Source of the DNA: Nitrospirae bacterium GWC2_57_9
Lineage (GTDB): Bacteria > Nitrospirota > UBA9217
Reading direction: 5' to 3'
DNA: 12,285 nt
Assembly: GCA_001805085.1 (NCBI GenBank)
Contig: MHEA01000196.1
Location: 900 to 13,184, forward strand
Shown here in pieces: positions 1 to 7,772 of the stretch (its first letter is position 1; each line of letters starts with the position of its first letter). The translations under genes were made by a program, and so were the position numbers. A model generated the notes under the pieces. The model was not told where the DNA came from. It was given only the letters and a program-made list of their open reading frames with translations, and did not search any database.

Positions 1-1837
1 TGGGGCAGTCAGTGGTATGGATCGAAACGCCCCTCCCCCGGGTGATGAAACCGACCACTTTATCTCCGGGAACGGGATTACAGCACTTCGAAAGGTGTAT
101 GAGCATGTTATCCATGCCGCTGATCTTCATGCCCCCGCCGGCCGGTTTGGCGGGCTTATGGGGCGCCTTTTTCGCGACTGGCTCGGGATGGGCCTTTTCG
201 GGAGCAAGCTTGTTGGCTACCATATGCGCCGAGACCTTGCCGTACCCGATGGCCGCCAGGAGGTCGTCCAGGGTGTTCTGGGACATGTCATGCGCGACTT
301 TCAGAAGCTCATCGGACTTGAACAGCTTGGACGGGCTCAGATCATGCTTCCGGAGGTCCTTTTCGAGCAGTTCCTTGCCGAGCAGAATGCTGCGCCTGCG
401 CTCTTCGGTCTTGAGCCACGCTTTGATCCTGGTCCTGGCCTTGGAGGTCTTGACGAACTTGAGCCAGTCCCGGCTGGGCGTATGGCCCGTTTGGGTCACG
501 ACCTCGATCTTGTCCCCATTGTGCAGCACGTGTTTCAAAGGGACTATCTTCCCGTTCACCTTCGCGCCCACGCACTGGTGGCCGATGTCGGTATGCACGC
601 TGTAGGCGAAATCCACGGGCGTGGACCCCAGGGGAAGCTCCTTCACGTCGCCGCGGGGCGTAAAGACGTAGACCACGTCCGGGAACAGGTCGCCCTTGAC
701 CGTCTCCATGAACTCCCGGGCATCGGGCAGGTCGCGCTGCCATTCCAGAAGCTGGCGGAGCCAGGCGAACTGCTGCTCCTCGCGCTGGCTGACGGCCGAC
801 TTTTCCTTGTACCGCCAGTGGGCGGCGATGCCTTCCTCGGCGATCCGGTGCATCTCCTCGGTCCGGATCTGGAACTCCACGCGCTCGCCTTTCGGGCCGA
901 TCACGGTGGTATGGAGGGACTGGTAGAGGTTCGACTTGGGCACGCCGATGAAGTCCTTGAACCGCCCGGGCACCGGGGTCCAGAGCGAATGGATCAGGCC
1001 CATGATGGCGTAGCAGTTGACCTTGCTGTCGGTGATGATGCGGATCGCGATGAGGTCGTATACGTCCTCGAAGGCGATGCCCTGCTTCAGCATCTTCTGG
1101 TAGATGCTGTAAAAATGCTTGGGCCTCCCCTTCACTTCTCCCTTGTACCCGTGCTCCGCGAGCTGCCGCTTCATGGTCTCGATCAGCTCGTTGATGTAGG
1201 ACTCCCGTTCGATGCGGCGCTGGTTCACCTTATGAATGAGGTCGTTGTAGGCCTCGGGGTTCAGGTAGGAGAACGAAAGGTCTTCGAGCTCGGTCTTGAT
1301 CTTCGAGATGCCGAGCCGGTTGGCCAGGGGGGCATAGATATCGAGCGTCTCCTGGGCGATCCGTTTCTGCTTGTCCGGGGGGAGGGATCTGAGGGTGCGC
1401 ATGTTATGGAGGCGGTCGGCGAGCTTGATCAGGATCACCCTGATGTCCTTCGCCATGGCCACGATCATCTTCCGGAAGTTGTCGGCCTCCCGCTGCTCCC
1501 TGCTCTGGAGTTCCATGCGCGACAGCTTGGTCATACCGTCCACGAGCATGCCCACTTCGTCCCCGAAGAGCGCGGTGATCTCTTCCTGGGTCACGGTCGT
1601 GTCCTCTATGGTGTCGTGCAGCAGGCCGGCTGCAACAGTGGCGGCATCCAGCTTCAAACTTGCCAGAACAGCAGCGACCTCGATGGGGTGCACCAGGTAG
1701 GCCTCGCCGGAGAGACGGGTCTGGCCCTGGTGCGCTTTGGCGGAAAAGATATAGGCGCGCCGGAGCATGTCCACGTCCGCTTCCGGGTGGTAGCTCTGGA
1801 TCCGTTCAACGATATCTTCGAGACGAACTGGGGGCAT
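1..1837 (-). CDS. rsh: Bifunctional RSH (p)ppGpp synthetase/hydrolase, C-terminus cut by window edge
   Basis: RelA/SpoT-family enzyme that makes and degrades the stringent-response alarmone (p)ppGpp in the cytoplasm. 612 codons are visible from the ATG at 1837, and the stop lies beyond base 1. The N-terminal HD hydrolase domain has H50, the H74-D75 pair in LLHDTIEDT and D141 in LADRLHN, so hydrolase activity is expected. The synthetase domain has GRPKHFYSIYQKM (about 238-250), R-F-K-D (292-295, the RXKD form of bifunctional enzymes rather than the EXDD form of RelA), and EFQIRT (321-326). A TGS domain covers about 388-449, a helical region follows, then an Ala/Lys/Pro-rich linker (about 545-569) and the start of the zinc-finger/RIS domain (CCNPVPGD, 585-592). 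The ACT domain is outside the window. AAGGTGG lies just upstream of the ATG. It is the last visible gene of the mobA-tatA-recJ-rsh run. Confidence 0.96.
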   Translation of the reverse strand, partial: MPPVRLEDIVERIQSYHPEADVDMLRRAYIFSAKAHQGQTRLSGEAYLVHPIEVAAVLASLKLDAATVAAGLLHDTIEDTTVTQEEITALFGDEVGMLVDGMTKLSRMELQSREQREADNFRKMIVAMAKDIRVILIKLADRLHNMRTLRSLPPDKQKRIAQETLDIYAPLANRLGISKIKTELEDLSFSYLNPEAYNDLIHKVNQRRIERESYINELIETMKRQLAEHGYKGEVKGRPKHFYSIYQKMLKQGIAFEDVYDLIAIRIITDSKVNCYAIMGLIHSLWTPVPGRFKDFIGVPKSNLYQSLHTTVIGPKGERVEFQIRTEEMHRIAEEGIAAHWRYKEKSAVSQREEQQFAWLRQLLEWQRDLPDAREFMETVKGDLFPDVVYVFTPRGDVKELPLGSTPVDFAYSVHTDIGHQCVGAKVNGKIVPLKHVLHNGDKIEVVTQTGHTPSRDWLKFVKTSKARTRIKAWLKTEERRRSILLGKELLEKDLRKHDLSPSKLFKSDELLKVAHDMSQNTLDDLLAAIGYGKVSAHMVANKLAPEKAHPEPVAKKAPHKPAKPAGGGMKISGMDNMLIHLSKCCNPVPGDKVVGFITRGRGVSIHTTDCP

Positions 1838-1847
1838 AACCACCTTC

Positions 1848-1880
1848 AATTTCGAAATTCGAATTTCGAGATTCGAAATT
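1848..1880. repeat. AT-rich palindromic repeat between recJ and rsh
   Basis: The stretch begins with the perfect 12-base palindrome AATTTCGAAATT and continues with TTCGAA-type palindromes. The two halves (1848-1863 and 1865-1880) are complementary at 14 of 16 positions around one central base, so it can form a near-perfect hairpin or cruciform. It overlaps the recJ stop codon (1879-1881) and ends about 10 bases before the rsh start. It has no T-tract like a classical terminator. It may be a dispersed intergenic repeat or an attenuator or mRNA-processing site within the operon. I saw no second full copy in this window. Confidence 0.7.
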
Positions 1881-3645
1881 ATTTGTCCGGCTTCAGGTCC
1901 TTTATCTCCAGTTCCACGGACATGCTCCCGTTCCAGGCATTCACGCGGGGCGTGAACACGACGGCCACGCGGGCGCCGTCGCGCACGATGCGGCCGAGGA
2001 GATCGCCGCGTTTGAAAGCAATGGCGTCGAGCGACGTCCCGCTCTCGTGCTTCAGCCTCAGCTTGAGATGATTGCCGCCCACGATCCGCGACGAGATCAC
2101 CTGGAGCCCGCGAGCGCCCAGCCTCGGTTCGGGGTTGCCCTGACCGAAGGGCGCCAGTTTCTCGATCTCGGACAGCAGGTCAAGCGTAAGCTCGTCCAGC
2201 GGCACCGCCACGTCAACCGTCTGGGTGCGGAAGAAACCTTCCTTGCCAAGAGTTTCGAGAACGAGCGCATTAAGCCGCTCCCGGAACGGGACGATCTTGT
2301 CCTCGGACAGGCTGAACCCGGCCGCGTATTTATGGCCGCCGAAGCCGAGAAGCAGGTCTCTGCACTGCAACAGGCCGTGGTACAGGTCGAACCCGGGAAT
2401 GCTCCTGGCCGACCCTTTGCCGATGCCGTCCTTGACGCAGATAAGCGCCGTGGGCCGGTAGAACTCCTCGACGATGCGCGAGGCCACGATTCCGATCACT
2501 CCGGGATGCCAGTCCCGGGAGGCAAGAACGAAAGCACCTGTCCCGGCCGGGTCCTGCTTGAGGCAGAGCTTCCGCGCCTCCTCCTGGATGCGCTCTTCGA
2601 CATCCTGGCGCTCCCTGTTCACCCCGTCCAGCGCTTCGGCCAGTTCCCGCGCCTCGTCCCCGGACGCCGTGGTCAGGAGCCGGAATGCCATGTCCGCCCG
2701 CTCCAGCCTGCCGCTCGCGTTTATGCGGGGTCCCAGCGTAAACCCCACGGTCCCGGCGCTGATCTTCTTCCCGTTCAGCCCCGTCACCTGCTTCAGGGCC
2801 GCGATGCCCGGCCGCAGGGACCCGTCCTGCCGCGACAGCAGCTCCAGCCCGTGCCTGACGAGCACCCGGTTCTCGCCCATGATCCTGCCCACGTCGGCAA
2901 CGGTGCCCAGGGTCACGAGGTCCAGGTAGGGCCGCATCCCTGCATCGCAGGCATCGAGCCCGAGCAGCGCCTGCGCCAGCTTGAAAGCGACGCCGACTCC
3001 CGTCAGTCCAGACACCTGGTCTCGGACCTCGGGAGATACCTCGGGCAGCAGCAGCCAGGGATGAAGGATTGATAATGCGTCAGGGAGGATAAGACCGCTC
3101 GAGCCGTTTGGGCCGTTCTCTTTGTTTGACCGACTCGAACTGCCTATCTCGTGATGATCGGTTATGATGAGGTCCAGCCCGAGGGAGCGGGCCGTTTCAG
3201 CCTCGTCGACCGCGCTGATGCCGCAATCAACGGTAATGACCAGACCGGCGCCGGAAGTTTTGAGCCGCTCCAGGGCGCCCCGGTTGAGGCCGTACCCTTC
3301 GGTCATCCGGTCCGGGATATAACTATCTACGCCGGCGTTCAGGCGCTTCAACACCAGGTACAGGAGTGCCGAGCCTGTCACGCCATCCACGTCGTAATCC
3401 CCGTAGACAACGATCTGTTCGCGGCCCTCTACGGCTTTCCTGATGCGGGCCGTTGCGCGTTCCATGCCGGCAAATACGGCCGGGGAAGACAAAAGGGAAA
3501 GATCGCAGTTCAGAAAGCTGCGTGCTGCGGCGGGGTCGACGACCCCGCGGTTCACCAGCAGCCTGGCAATAAGGGGATGGACCCCTGCATCCCGCGTGAG
3601 CACTGCAGCCGCTTTTTCATCACACTCCGCAAGCACCCACTTCAT
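1879..3645 (-). CDS. recJ: Single-stranded-DNA-specific 5'-3' exonuclease RecJ
   Basis: RecJ degrades single-stranded DNA 5' to 3' in recombination, mismatch and base-excision repair. It has 588 residues, close to the family's usual length. The DHH phosphoesterase core shows DYDVDG (83-88), VDCG (139-142), TDHHE (162-166) and GTVADV (247-252). GPRINASGRL (305-314) follows. The DHHA1 region has GKGSARSIPGFD (409-420) and GGHKYAAGFS (436-445), and the C-terminal OB-type region begins near PFGQGNPEP (499-507). Manganese-ligand Asp and His residues are all present, so it should be active. A Ser/Asn/Gly-rich stretch right after the DHH motif (about 168-186) is unusual. The ATG at 3645 is 9 bases after the tatA stop and has no clear Shine-Dalgarno sequence, which suggests translational coupling to tatA. 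Confidence 0.96.
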   Translation of the reverse strand: MKWVLAECDEKAAAVLTRDAGVHPLIARLLVNRGVVDPAAARSFLNCDLSLLSSPAVFAGMERATARIRKAVEGREQIVVYGDYDVDGVTGSALLYLVLKRLNAGVDSYIPDRMTEGYGLNRGALERLKTSGAGLVITVDCGISAVDEAETARSLGLDLIITDHHEIGSSSRSNKENGPNGSSGLILPDALSILHPWLLLPEVSPEVRDQVSGLTGVGVAFKLAQALLGLDACDAGMRPYLDLVTLGTVADVGRIMGENRVLVRHGLELLSRQDGSLRPGIAALKQVTGLNGKKISAGTVGFTLGPRINASGRLERADMAFRLLTTASGDEARELAEALDGVNRERQDVEERIQEEARKLCLKQDPAGTGAFVLASRDWHPGVIGIVASRIVEEFYRPTALICVKDGIGKGSARSIPGFDLYHGLLQCRDLLLGFGGHKYAAGFSLSEDKIVPFRERLNALVLETLGKEGFFRTQTVDVAVPLDELTLDLLSEIEKLAPFGQGNPEPRLGARGLQVISSRIVGGNHLKLRLKHESGTSLDAIAFKRGDLLGRIVRDGARVAVVFTPRVNAWNGSMSVELEIKDLKPDK

Positions 3646-3654
3646 ACGGGAGGG

Positions 3655-3831
3655 CTAGCTCTTGTTCTCTTTCTTGCCGGCCTCTTCGTTAGAATCGGGC
3701 GAGATGCCCTTCTTGAAGCCTTTAATGGCCTTTCCCAGGCCCTCGCCCAGCTGCGGCAGGCGGGTCGCGCCGAAAATGACCAGCACAATGATCAGAACGA
3801 CGATCAGTTCCGGCATTCCAAGTCCGAACAT
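3655..3831 (-). CDS. tatA: Sec-independent protein translocase subunit TatA
   Basis: A 58-residue inner-membrane protein that forms the pore component of the twin-arginine translocase, which exports folded and often cofactor-loaded proteins. The reading frame is MFGLGMPELIVVLIIVLVIF followed by the hinge FGATRLPQLGEGLGKAIKGF. This gives one N-terminal membrane helix (about 7-20), the FG hinge, an amphipathic helix (about 25-42) and a charged Lys/Glu tail. That order and length are diagnostic for TatA/TatE; TatB proteins are usually longer. The start is set by a strong AGGAGGT three bases upstream of the ATG. The start codon and Shine-Dalgarno sequence lie inside the 3' end of mobA (28-base overlap). 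The pairing with mobA makes sense because many molybdoenzymes leave the cytoplasm through Tat. No tatB or tatC is visible here. Confidence 0.94.
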   Translation of the reverse strand: MFGLGMPELIVVLIIVLVIFGATRLPQLGEGLGKAIKGFKKGISPDSNEEAGKKENKS

Positions 3832-4397
3832 GTTACCTCCTCGTACTCCTTGACTGTATTCAGGTTGACGAAGGACCGCCGCCCGGGGTCGAAGCGGTCC
3901 ACTTCCTTTTCCGTGACATAGCGTACGCGCCGCCCCGTGAATGCGCTCATGATCCGCTTGTGACCGTTCCTGATGCGTTCCTCGAACACCGGCAGCAATC
4001 CCCTCCCGTAGACGGCGTGGAGCGGTTCCACGAACTCCCCGATCTTCGGAAGGACCACATCGTATTCTGCTGTTGCCAGGCCGCTCATATACCGGATAAG
4101 ACCGGAATTCAGGAACGGCATGTCGCAGGCGACCACGATATTATATTCGTCGCGGGACCGGAGCAGGCCGGAATAGACGCCCACGATGGAGCCGCGCTGT
4201 CCGAAAGCATCCGTCGTGATCTCCACATCGTGGCCCGCATAGGCCTCCGGCGTGTTGGTGACCACGATGATGTGCTCCGTTACTTCGCGCAGGACGCTGA
4301 TCACGCACTCGATCATGGGCCTGCCGTTGATGGTCAGGAACGCCTTGTCCCTGCCCATGCGCCGGCTTTCGCCGCCAGCAAGCACGATCCCGGTCAT
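3804..4397 (-). CDS. mobA: Molybdenum cofactor guanylyltransferase MobA
   Basis: MobA transfers GMP from GTP to molybdopterin to make the guanine-dinucleotide form of the molybdenum cofactor used by DMSO-reductase-family enzymes such as formate dehydrogenase and periplasmic nitrate reductase. The 197 residues match the family's usual size. The nucleotide-binding start is LAGGESRRMGRDKA (6-19). Further on are GSIVGVYSGL (69-78, the usual GPLGGI-like loop), the metal-binding CDMPF (91-95), EPLHAVY (124-130) and the C-terminal FVNLNT (176-181). The MTGIVLAGG opening is canonical and supports the ATG at 4397. There is no Shine-Dalgarno sequence before it, but a promoter-like sequence sits immediately upstream, so the transcript may be leaderless. 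It is first in the mobA-tatA-recJ-rsh run. Confidence 0.95.
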   Translation of the reverse strand: MTGIVLAGGESRRMGRDKAFLTINGRPMIECVISVLREVTEHIIVVTNTPEAYAGHDVEITTDAFGQRGSIVGVYSGLLRSRDEYNIVVACDMPFLNSGLIRYMSGLATAEYDVVLPKIGEFVEPLHAVYGRGLLPVFEERIRNGHKRIMSAFTGRRVRYVTEKEVDRFDPGRRSFVNLNTVKEYEEVTCSDLECRN

Positions 4398-4404
4398 GTT
4401 TAAA

Positions 4405-4431
4405 ATTACAGCATTTACCGGTGAGTGTCAA
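4405..4431 (-). promoter_or_regulatory. Sigma-70-type promoter of the mobA-tatA-recJ-rsh run, possibly leaderless
   Basis: Read on the minus strand, a perfect -35 box TTGACA (4431-4426) is followed after 15 bases by TGTAAT (4410-4405, five of six matches to the -10 consensus). An alternative 17-base spacer gives the weaker box TAATTT. With TGTAAT as the -10 box, transcription would start about seven bases later, at or next to the A of the mobA ATG (4397). That fits the lack of a Shine-Dalgarno sequence in front of mobA. The 15-base spacer is shorter than ideal. Confidence 0.5.
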
Positions 4432-4555
4432 CTAAGAACTTACCCGTTTCATCAGCAGAATCCGGAAATTAGGGGAAGAACGGCTCGTGAACGGCCTGTC
4501 CCGCGGGCCGATCCGCGTCCTGTGGCAGGATTCGTAAGAATACCTTGTTTTCAAT

Positions 4556-4573
4556 GTAAAATTCAAATTTTAC
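4556..4573. promoter_or_regulatory. Perfect inverted repeat in the divergent mobA / sensor-kinase intergenic region
   Basis: GTAAAATT - CA - AATTTTAC is an exact 8+2+8 palindrome, 49 bases before the kinase start and directly before TTGACA (4575-4580). Its size and symmetry suit an operator for a dimeric regulator. I find no good -10 box for the kinase paired with that TTGACA, so the kinase promoter is not resolved. On the minus strand TTGTCA and TACATT with 17 bases between them overlap this repeat and could be a second, distal promoter for mobA. Confidence 0.4.
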
Positions 4574-4609
4574 GTTGACAAGGTTCGGGCAATTGGAGAA
4601 GAATGCTCC

Positions 4610-4616
4610 AGGAGAG
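4610..4616 (+). promoter_or_regulatory. Ribosome binding site that decides the sensor-kinase start
   Basis: AGGAGAG lies six bases before the ATG at 4623. An upstream in-frame TTG at 4575 lacks a comparable site and lies within a promoter-like TTGACA, so 4623 is preferred and the protein is 570 rather than 586 residues. Confidence 0.75.
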
Positions 4617-4622
4617 CAAGGT

Positions 4623-6335
4623 ATGACCAATGGCCCCGGTACCCTCTTGCCGAACATCGCCTACCGTCTCGATCATCCTGATGAAAAACTGAACCAGATC
4701 AAGAAGAAGATGTACTGGTTCGCCCTCGCTCTCATGGGGCTCGTATCCTTCCTGTCCATTGCGGGCCAATTCGTGCAGGTGCACGAGATCCTGAGCTTTG
4801 TCTGGATCAACACCTTCACCCACTCCCTGTTCGAATCCTACTGCGGTCTGATCTCCCTCACCATCGCCTACATCGTTTATAAGGAATACCGGGCGTCGGG
4901 CAGGAGAAGCACTTTTTATCTGCTCATGGCCTTCCTGTCCATGGCAGTGTTCGATTTTGCCCATGCCTATTCCAATCATTGCATCTCGCTCTTTGTCTGG
5001 TTCCATACCCTCAGCGCGTTCGCCGGCGGCGCCTTTTTCCTCTGGACCGCGCTGTCGCTGAAAAAAAACGTTCGTGATGCGCCCTGGCGCCAGCGGCTGC
5101 TCCTGGCCTCCGGGGTCCTTGCCCTGGCAGGCGCGGTCGTGGAAGTGACGCACCTGGTGCCGATCCTTCCCGATGCGGTCACGGGTGAAACAAGACACCA
5201 CGTGCCCGTGACCATCCCCTTTGTCTGGGATTTCAGCCCGAAGCTGATCGTGATCAACGTGCTGGCCACTTTCTGTTTTCTGTCCGCAGGGATCATTTTT
5301 TTCCGGCATTTCCGGGCCACCAATGACATTCTCTACTTCGTCTTCTCGCTGGCAGCGCTCCTTTTTTTCGAAAGCGAGATCCTTTTTGCCTTGTCGAACA
5401 TCTGGAACATGACCTGGTGGTACTGGCATCTCATCAAGCTGATGATCTTCGTGGGGCTCAGCATCGGCCTCGCCCACGGGCTGGTCAGGACCTTTCGTGA
5501 GCTGTATGAATCGCGCAAACAGTTGAGCGCCACCGTAGACGAATTGAAGCAGGCCTACGACCATCTCAAGTGCACGCAGGAGGAGCTGCTGGAATCGGAG
5601 AAGCTCGCCTCCGTCGGCAAAATGGCGGCCGTCATATCCCACGAGATCCGGAACCCGCTCGCGGCCATCAAGAATTCCGCCGGTATCTTCAAGCGCCACG
5701 CGCTCCTTTCCCCGGAGGACAGGGAATTGCTCTCCATCATCGGCAAGGAGATAAACAGGCTGGACGGGTTCATCACGGACTTCCTGGAATTCGCGAAGCC
5801 TCATCCCCTGCAAATGGCGAAGACGGACCTGAACGGCGTGATCGAGGAAACGGCCGCGCTGCTTGCCCATCACGACCTGACCGGCGGGTCCATACAAATA
5901 GTCCGGTCCCTCGATCCCCTGATGCCTGACCTCCTGGCCGACCGGAACGCCCTGAAACAGGTCCTGTGGAACATCCTGATCAATGCCGTGCAGGCCATGC
6001 GGGAGGGGGGCACGCTCACGATCACGACCGCCCGGAGACCGCACGTGCCGGACGGATCGCGCGGCGAGGCAGTGATCGCGGTCTCCGACACCGGCAAGGG
6101 CATGTCGCCGGAAACGATAAAAAGGGCGTTCCAGCCCTTTTTCTCGACCAAGACGAAGGGGACCGGGCTCGGCCTTTCCATCGTCGAACGCATCATCAGG
6201 CAGCACGGGGGCCGTGTTGCCGTTGATAGCACGCTCGATCGGGGCACGACGGTATCCATCAGCATGCCCTTGCAAGCCCGACAATCTGTGATAGCGGAGG
6301 CTGAGAACGATGTCGTCCATCTTGATAGTCGATGA
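4623..6335 (+). CDS. Membrane sensor histidine kinase, MASE3-like sensor, NtrB-type
   Basis: A 570-residue inner-membrane kinase that should phosphorylate the response regulator encoded just downstream. The N-terminal half has about seven to eight hydrophobic segments (roughly 31-52, 63-86, 98-116, 119-144, 158-177, 205-227, 236-258, 266-287). Conserved-looking polar spots such as FDFAHAY (110-116) and WFHTLSAF (126-133) resemble the MASE3 sensory module. A coiled-coil linker (about 290-330) leads to the HisKA domain with phospho-acceptor H340 in SHEIRNPL. The ATPase domain shows the N box (NILINAVQAM, 450-459), G1 (DTGKGM, 489-494), F box (FQPFFSTK, 503-510) and G2 (GTGLGLSIV, 513-521). All catalytic motifs are intact and there is no PAS or receiver domain. 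The 3' end overlaps the regulator by 26 bases. The signal is unknown; MASE3 ligands are not generally established. Confidence 0.92.
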   Translation: MTNGPGTLLPNIAYRLDHPDEKLNQIKKKMYWFALALMGLVSFLSIAGQFVQVHEILSFVWINTFTHSLFESYCGLISLTIAYIVYKEYRASGRRSTFYLLMAFLSMAVFDFAHAYSNHCISLFVWFHTLSAFAGGAFFLWTALSLKKNVRDAPWRQRLLLASGVLALAGAVVEVTHLVPILPDAVTGETRHHVPVTIPFVWDFSPKLIVINVLATFCFLSAGIIFFRHFRATNDILYFVFSLAALLFFESEILFALSNIWNMTWWYWHLIKLMIFVGLSIGLAHGLVRTFRELYESRKQLSATVDELKQAYDHLKCTQEELLESEKLASVGKMAAVISHEIRNPLAAIKNSAGIFKRHALLSPEDRELLSIIGKEINRLDGFITDFLEFAKPHPLQMAKTDLNGVIEETAALLAHHDLTGGSIQIVRSLDPLMPDLLADRNALKQVLWNILINAVQAMREGGTLTITTARRPHVPDGSRGEAVIAVSDTGKGMSPETIKRAFQPFFSTKTKGTGLGLSIVERIIRQHGGRVAVDSTLDRGTTVSISMPLQARQSVIAEAENDVVHLDSR

Positions 6336-7677
6336 TGAAGAAGGCATGAGAAAAAGCCTGGCGATCCTCTTTCAGAAAGAGGGCCACCAGGTTTGCCCGG
6401 CCATGAACGGCCTGGAAGCGATGCGCCGGTTCGGGACGCAGGCCTTCGATCTCGTGATCACGGACCTGCGCATGGACGGCATGAACGGGATCGAGCTTTT
6501 GAACCGGATGCGGGAACAGAACCTTCAGGTCCCGGTCATCATTATGACCGCCTTCGGCACGATCGATTCCGCCGTGGAAGCAATGCGGCTCGGCGCCACG
6601 GACTATGTTGCCAAGCCCTTCGAGTATGACGAGATCGTCCACCGGGCGAGCAGGGCGATAGAAAGGAGCGCCACCGCGCGGGACCTGCATGCCATGCTCC
6701 TCAACCGGTCATCGGCCGGGGACGGGTTCCCCCTGATCAGCGGCAAGAGCCAGGCCATGAACGCGGTCAGGAACCAGTTGAAGAAGATCTCCCACACCAG
6801 CTTCCCGGTCCTGATCACCGGCGAAACCGGCACCGGAAAGAACCTGACGGCAAAGGCCATTCATCTGAACAGCGCACGAGCACGGGAGCCCTTCATTTCG
6901 GTGAACTGCGCATCCATCCCGGAGCAGCTTCTCGAGAGCGAGCTGTTCGGCCATGCCAAGGGCGCTTTCACGGGCGCGCTCATGGAGCGCAAGGGCCTGT
7001 TCGAGGCAGCTAATCGGGGCACGATCCTGCTGGACGAGATCGGTTCCATTCCCACGGCGCTGCAGGCAAAACTGCTGGGCGTGCTGCAGGACAAGACGAT
7101 CAGGAAGGTGGGCAGCAACGAGGAGACACCCGTGGATGCGCGGGTGATAGCTGCGACCAATACCGACCTTCCCGCGGCGATCAAAAGAGGCGGCTTCCGG
7201 GAAGACCTCTATTACCGGATCAACGTGCTCCCCCTCCGCCTGCCGCCGCTTCGCGAGCACCGCGAGGACATCCCCCTGCTTGCAGAACAGTTCCTGGCGC
7301 AGTGCGTCGAGGACCAGAAAAGAACGGGGCTGACGGGGTTCGCGCCGCAGTGCATGGCAAAGCTCATTGTTCATGATTACCCGGGAAACATCAGGGAACT
7401 CCAGAACCTCGTCTGCCGCGCCGTGGCAATCTCGGAAGGCAGCCTCGTTCAGTGCGACGACCTCTTTGACGACGCAGCGGACACGCCCTGCCTTTCCGGG
7501 CAGGAAGCGGATGAGTCGGCGCCCCTGGATATCAAAGAGGGTGAGAAGAAACTGATCCTCCTGGCCATTGCGCGCCACCCCAACAACCTGGCCGAAGCAT
7601 GCAAGGAATTGAAGATCGGCAGGACCACGCTCTGGAGAAAGATGAAACAGTACAAGATCGAGATGAACGAAGAATAA
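6310..7677 (+). CDS. NtrC-family sigma-54-dependent response regulator
   Basis: A 455-residue cytoplasmic transcription activator, full length for the NtrC/AtoC/ZraR group. The receiver domain (about 1-120) has the acidic pair D8-D9, phospho-acceptor D52 in TDLRMDG, and the conserved K-P pair in AKPF. The AAA+ domain has Walker A GETGTGKN (171-178), the sigma-54 contact loop GAFTGA (218-223), Walker B TILLDEIG (238-245) and the FREDLYYRINVLPLRLPPLR segment. A Fis-type helix-turn-helix (about 426-449, NLAEACKELKIGRTTLWRKM) ends the protein. A GGAGG nine bases upstream sets the ATG inside the kinase gene, so the pair is co-transcribed and probably coupled. A strong sigma-54 promoter only 600 bases downstream (8279-8295) is an obvious candidate target. 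The protein cannot be assigned to a named regulator from sequence alone. Confidence 0.95.
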   Translation: MSSILIVDDEEGMRKSLAILFQKEGHQVCPAMNGLEAMRRFGTQAFDLVITDLRMDGMNGIELLNRMREQNLQVPVIIMTAFGTIDSAVEAMRLGATDYVAKPFEYDEIVHRASRAIERSATARDLHAMLLNRSSAGDGFPLISGKSQAMNAVRNQLKKISHTSFPVLITGETGTGKNLTAKAIHLNSARAREPFISVNCASIPEQLLESELFGHAKGAFTGALMERKGLFEAANRGTILLDEIGSIPTALQAKLLGVLQDKTIRKVGSNEETPVDARVIAATNTDLPAAIKRGGFREDLYYRINVLPLRLPPLREHREDIPLLAEQFLAQCVEDQKRTGLTGFAPQCMAKLIVHDYPGNIRELQNLVCRAVAISEGSLVQCDDLFDDAADTPCLSGQEADESAPLDIKEGEKKLILLAIARHPNNLAEACKELKIGRTTLWRKMKQYKIEMNEE

Positions 7678-7772
7678 TACACCCCCCTTCCTGCCGAACC
7701 TGCCCCTCCGGAAAGCACCCTTTTCCCTGGCATTGAACTTGCTGAAGTACAAGAAGACTGAGAACAACAATC

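Noticed and set aside
17..2071. Plus-strand 684-residue open frame
   Set aside because: It is antisense to rsh and part of recJ, whose minus-strand products carry complete catalytic motifs. The frame is a by-product of GC-rich codon usage and shows no domain pattern.
2047..3072. Plus-strand 341-residue open frame
   Set aside because: Shadow of recJ with no recognisable domains.
4575..4603. Sigma-70 promoter for the kinase from TTGACA at 4575
   Set aside because: The position 17 bases downstream reads GAAGAA, a poor -10 box, and other spacings are no better.
4575..4622. TTG start for the kinase at 4575
   Set aside because: The TTG is in a promoter-like TTGACA without a ribosome binding site, while ATG 4623 has AGGAGAG at good spacing.
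4563..6347. Minus-strand 594-residue open frame
   Set aside because: Exactly antisense to the sensor kinase. It is rich in Gly, Asp, His and Arg with no hydrophobic core pattern, which is typical of shadow frames.
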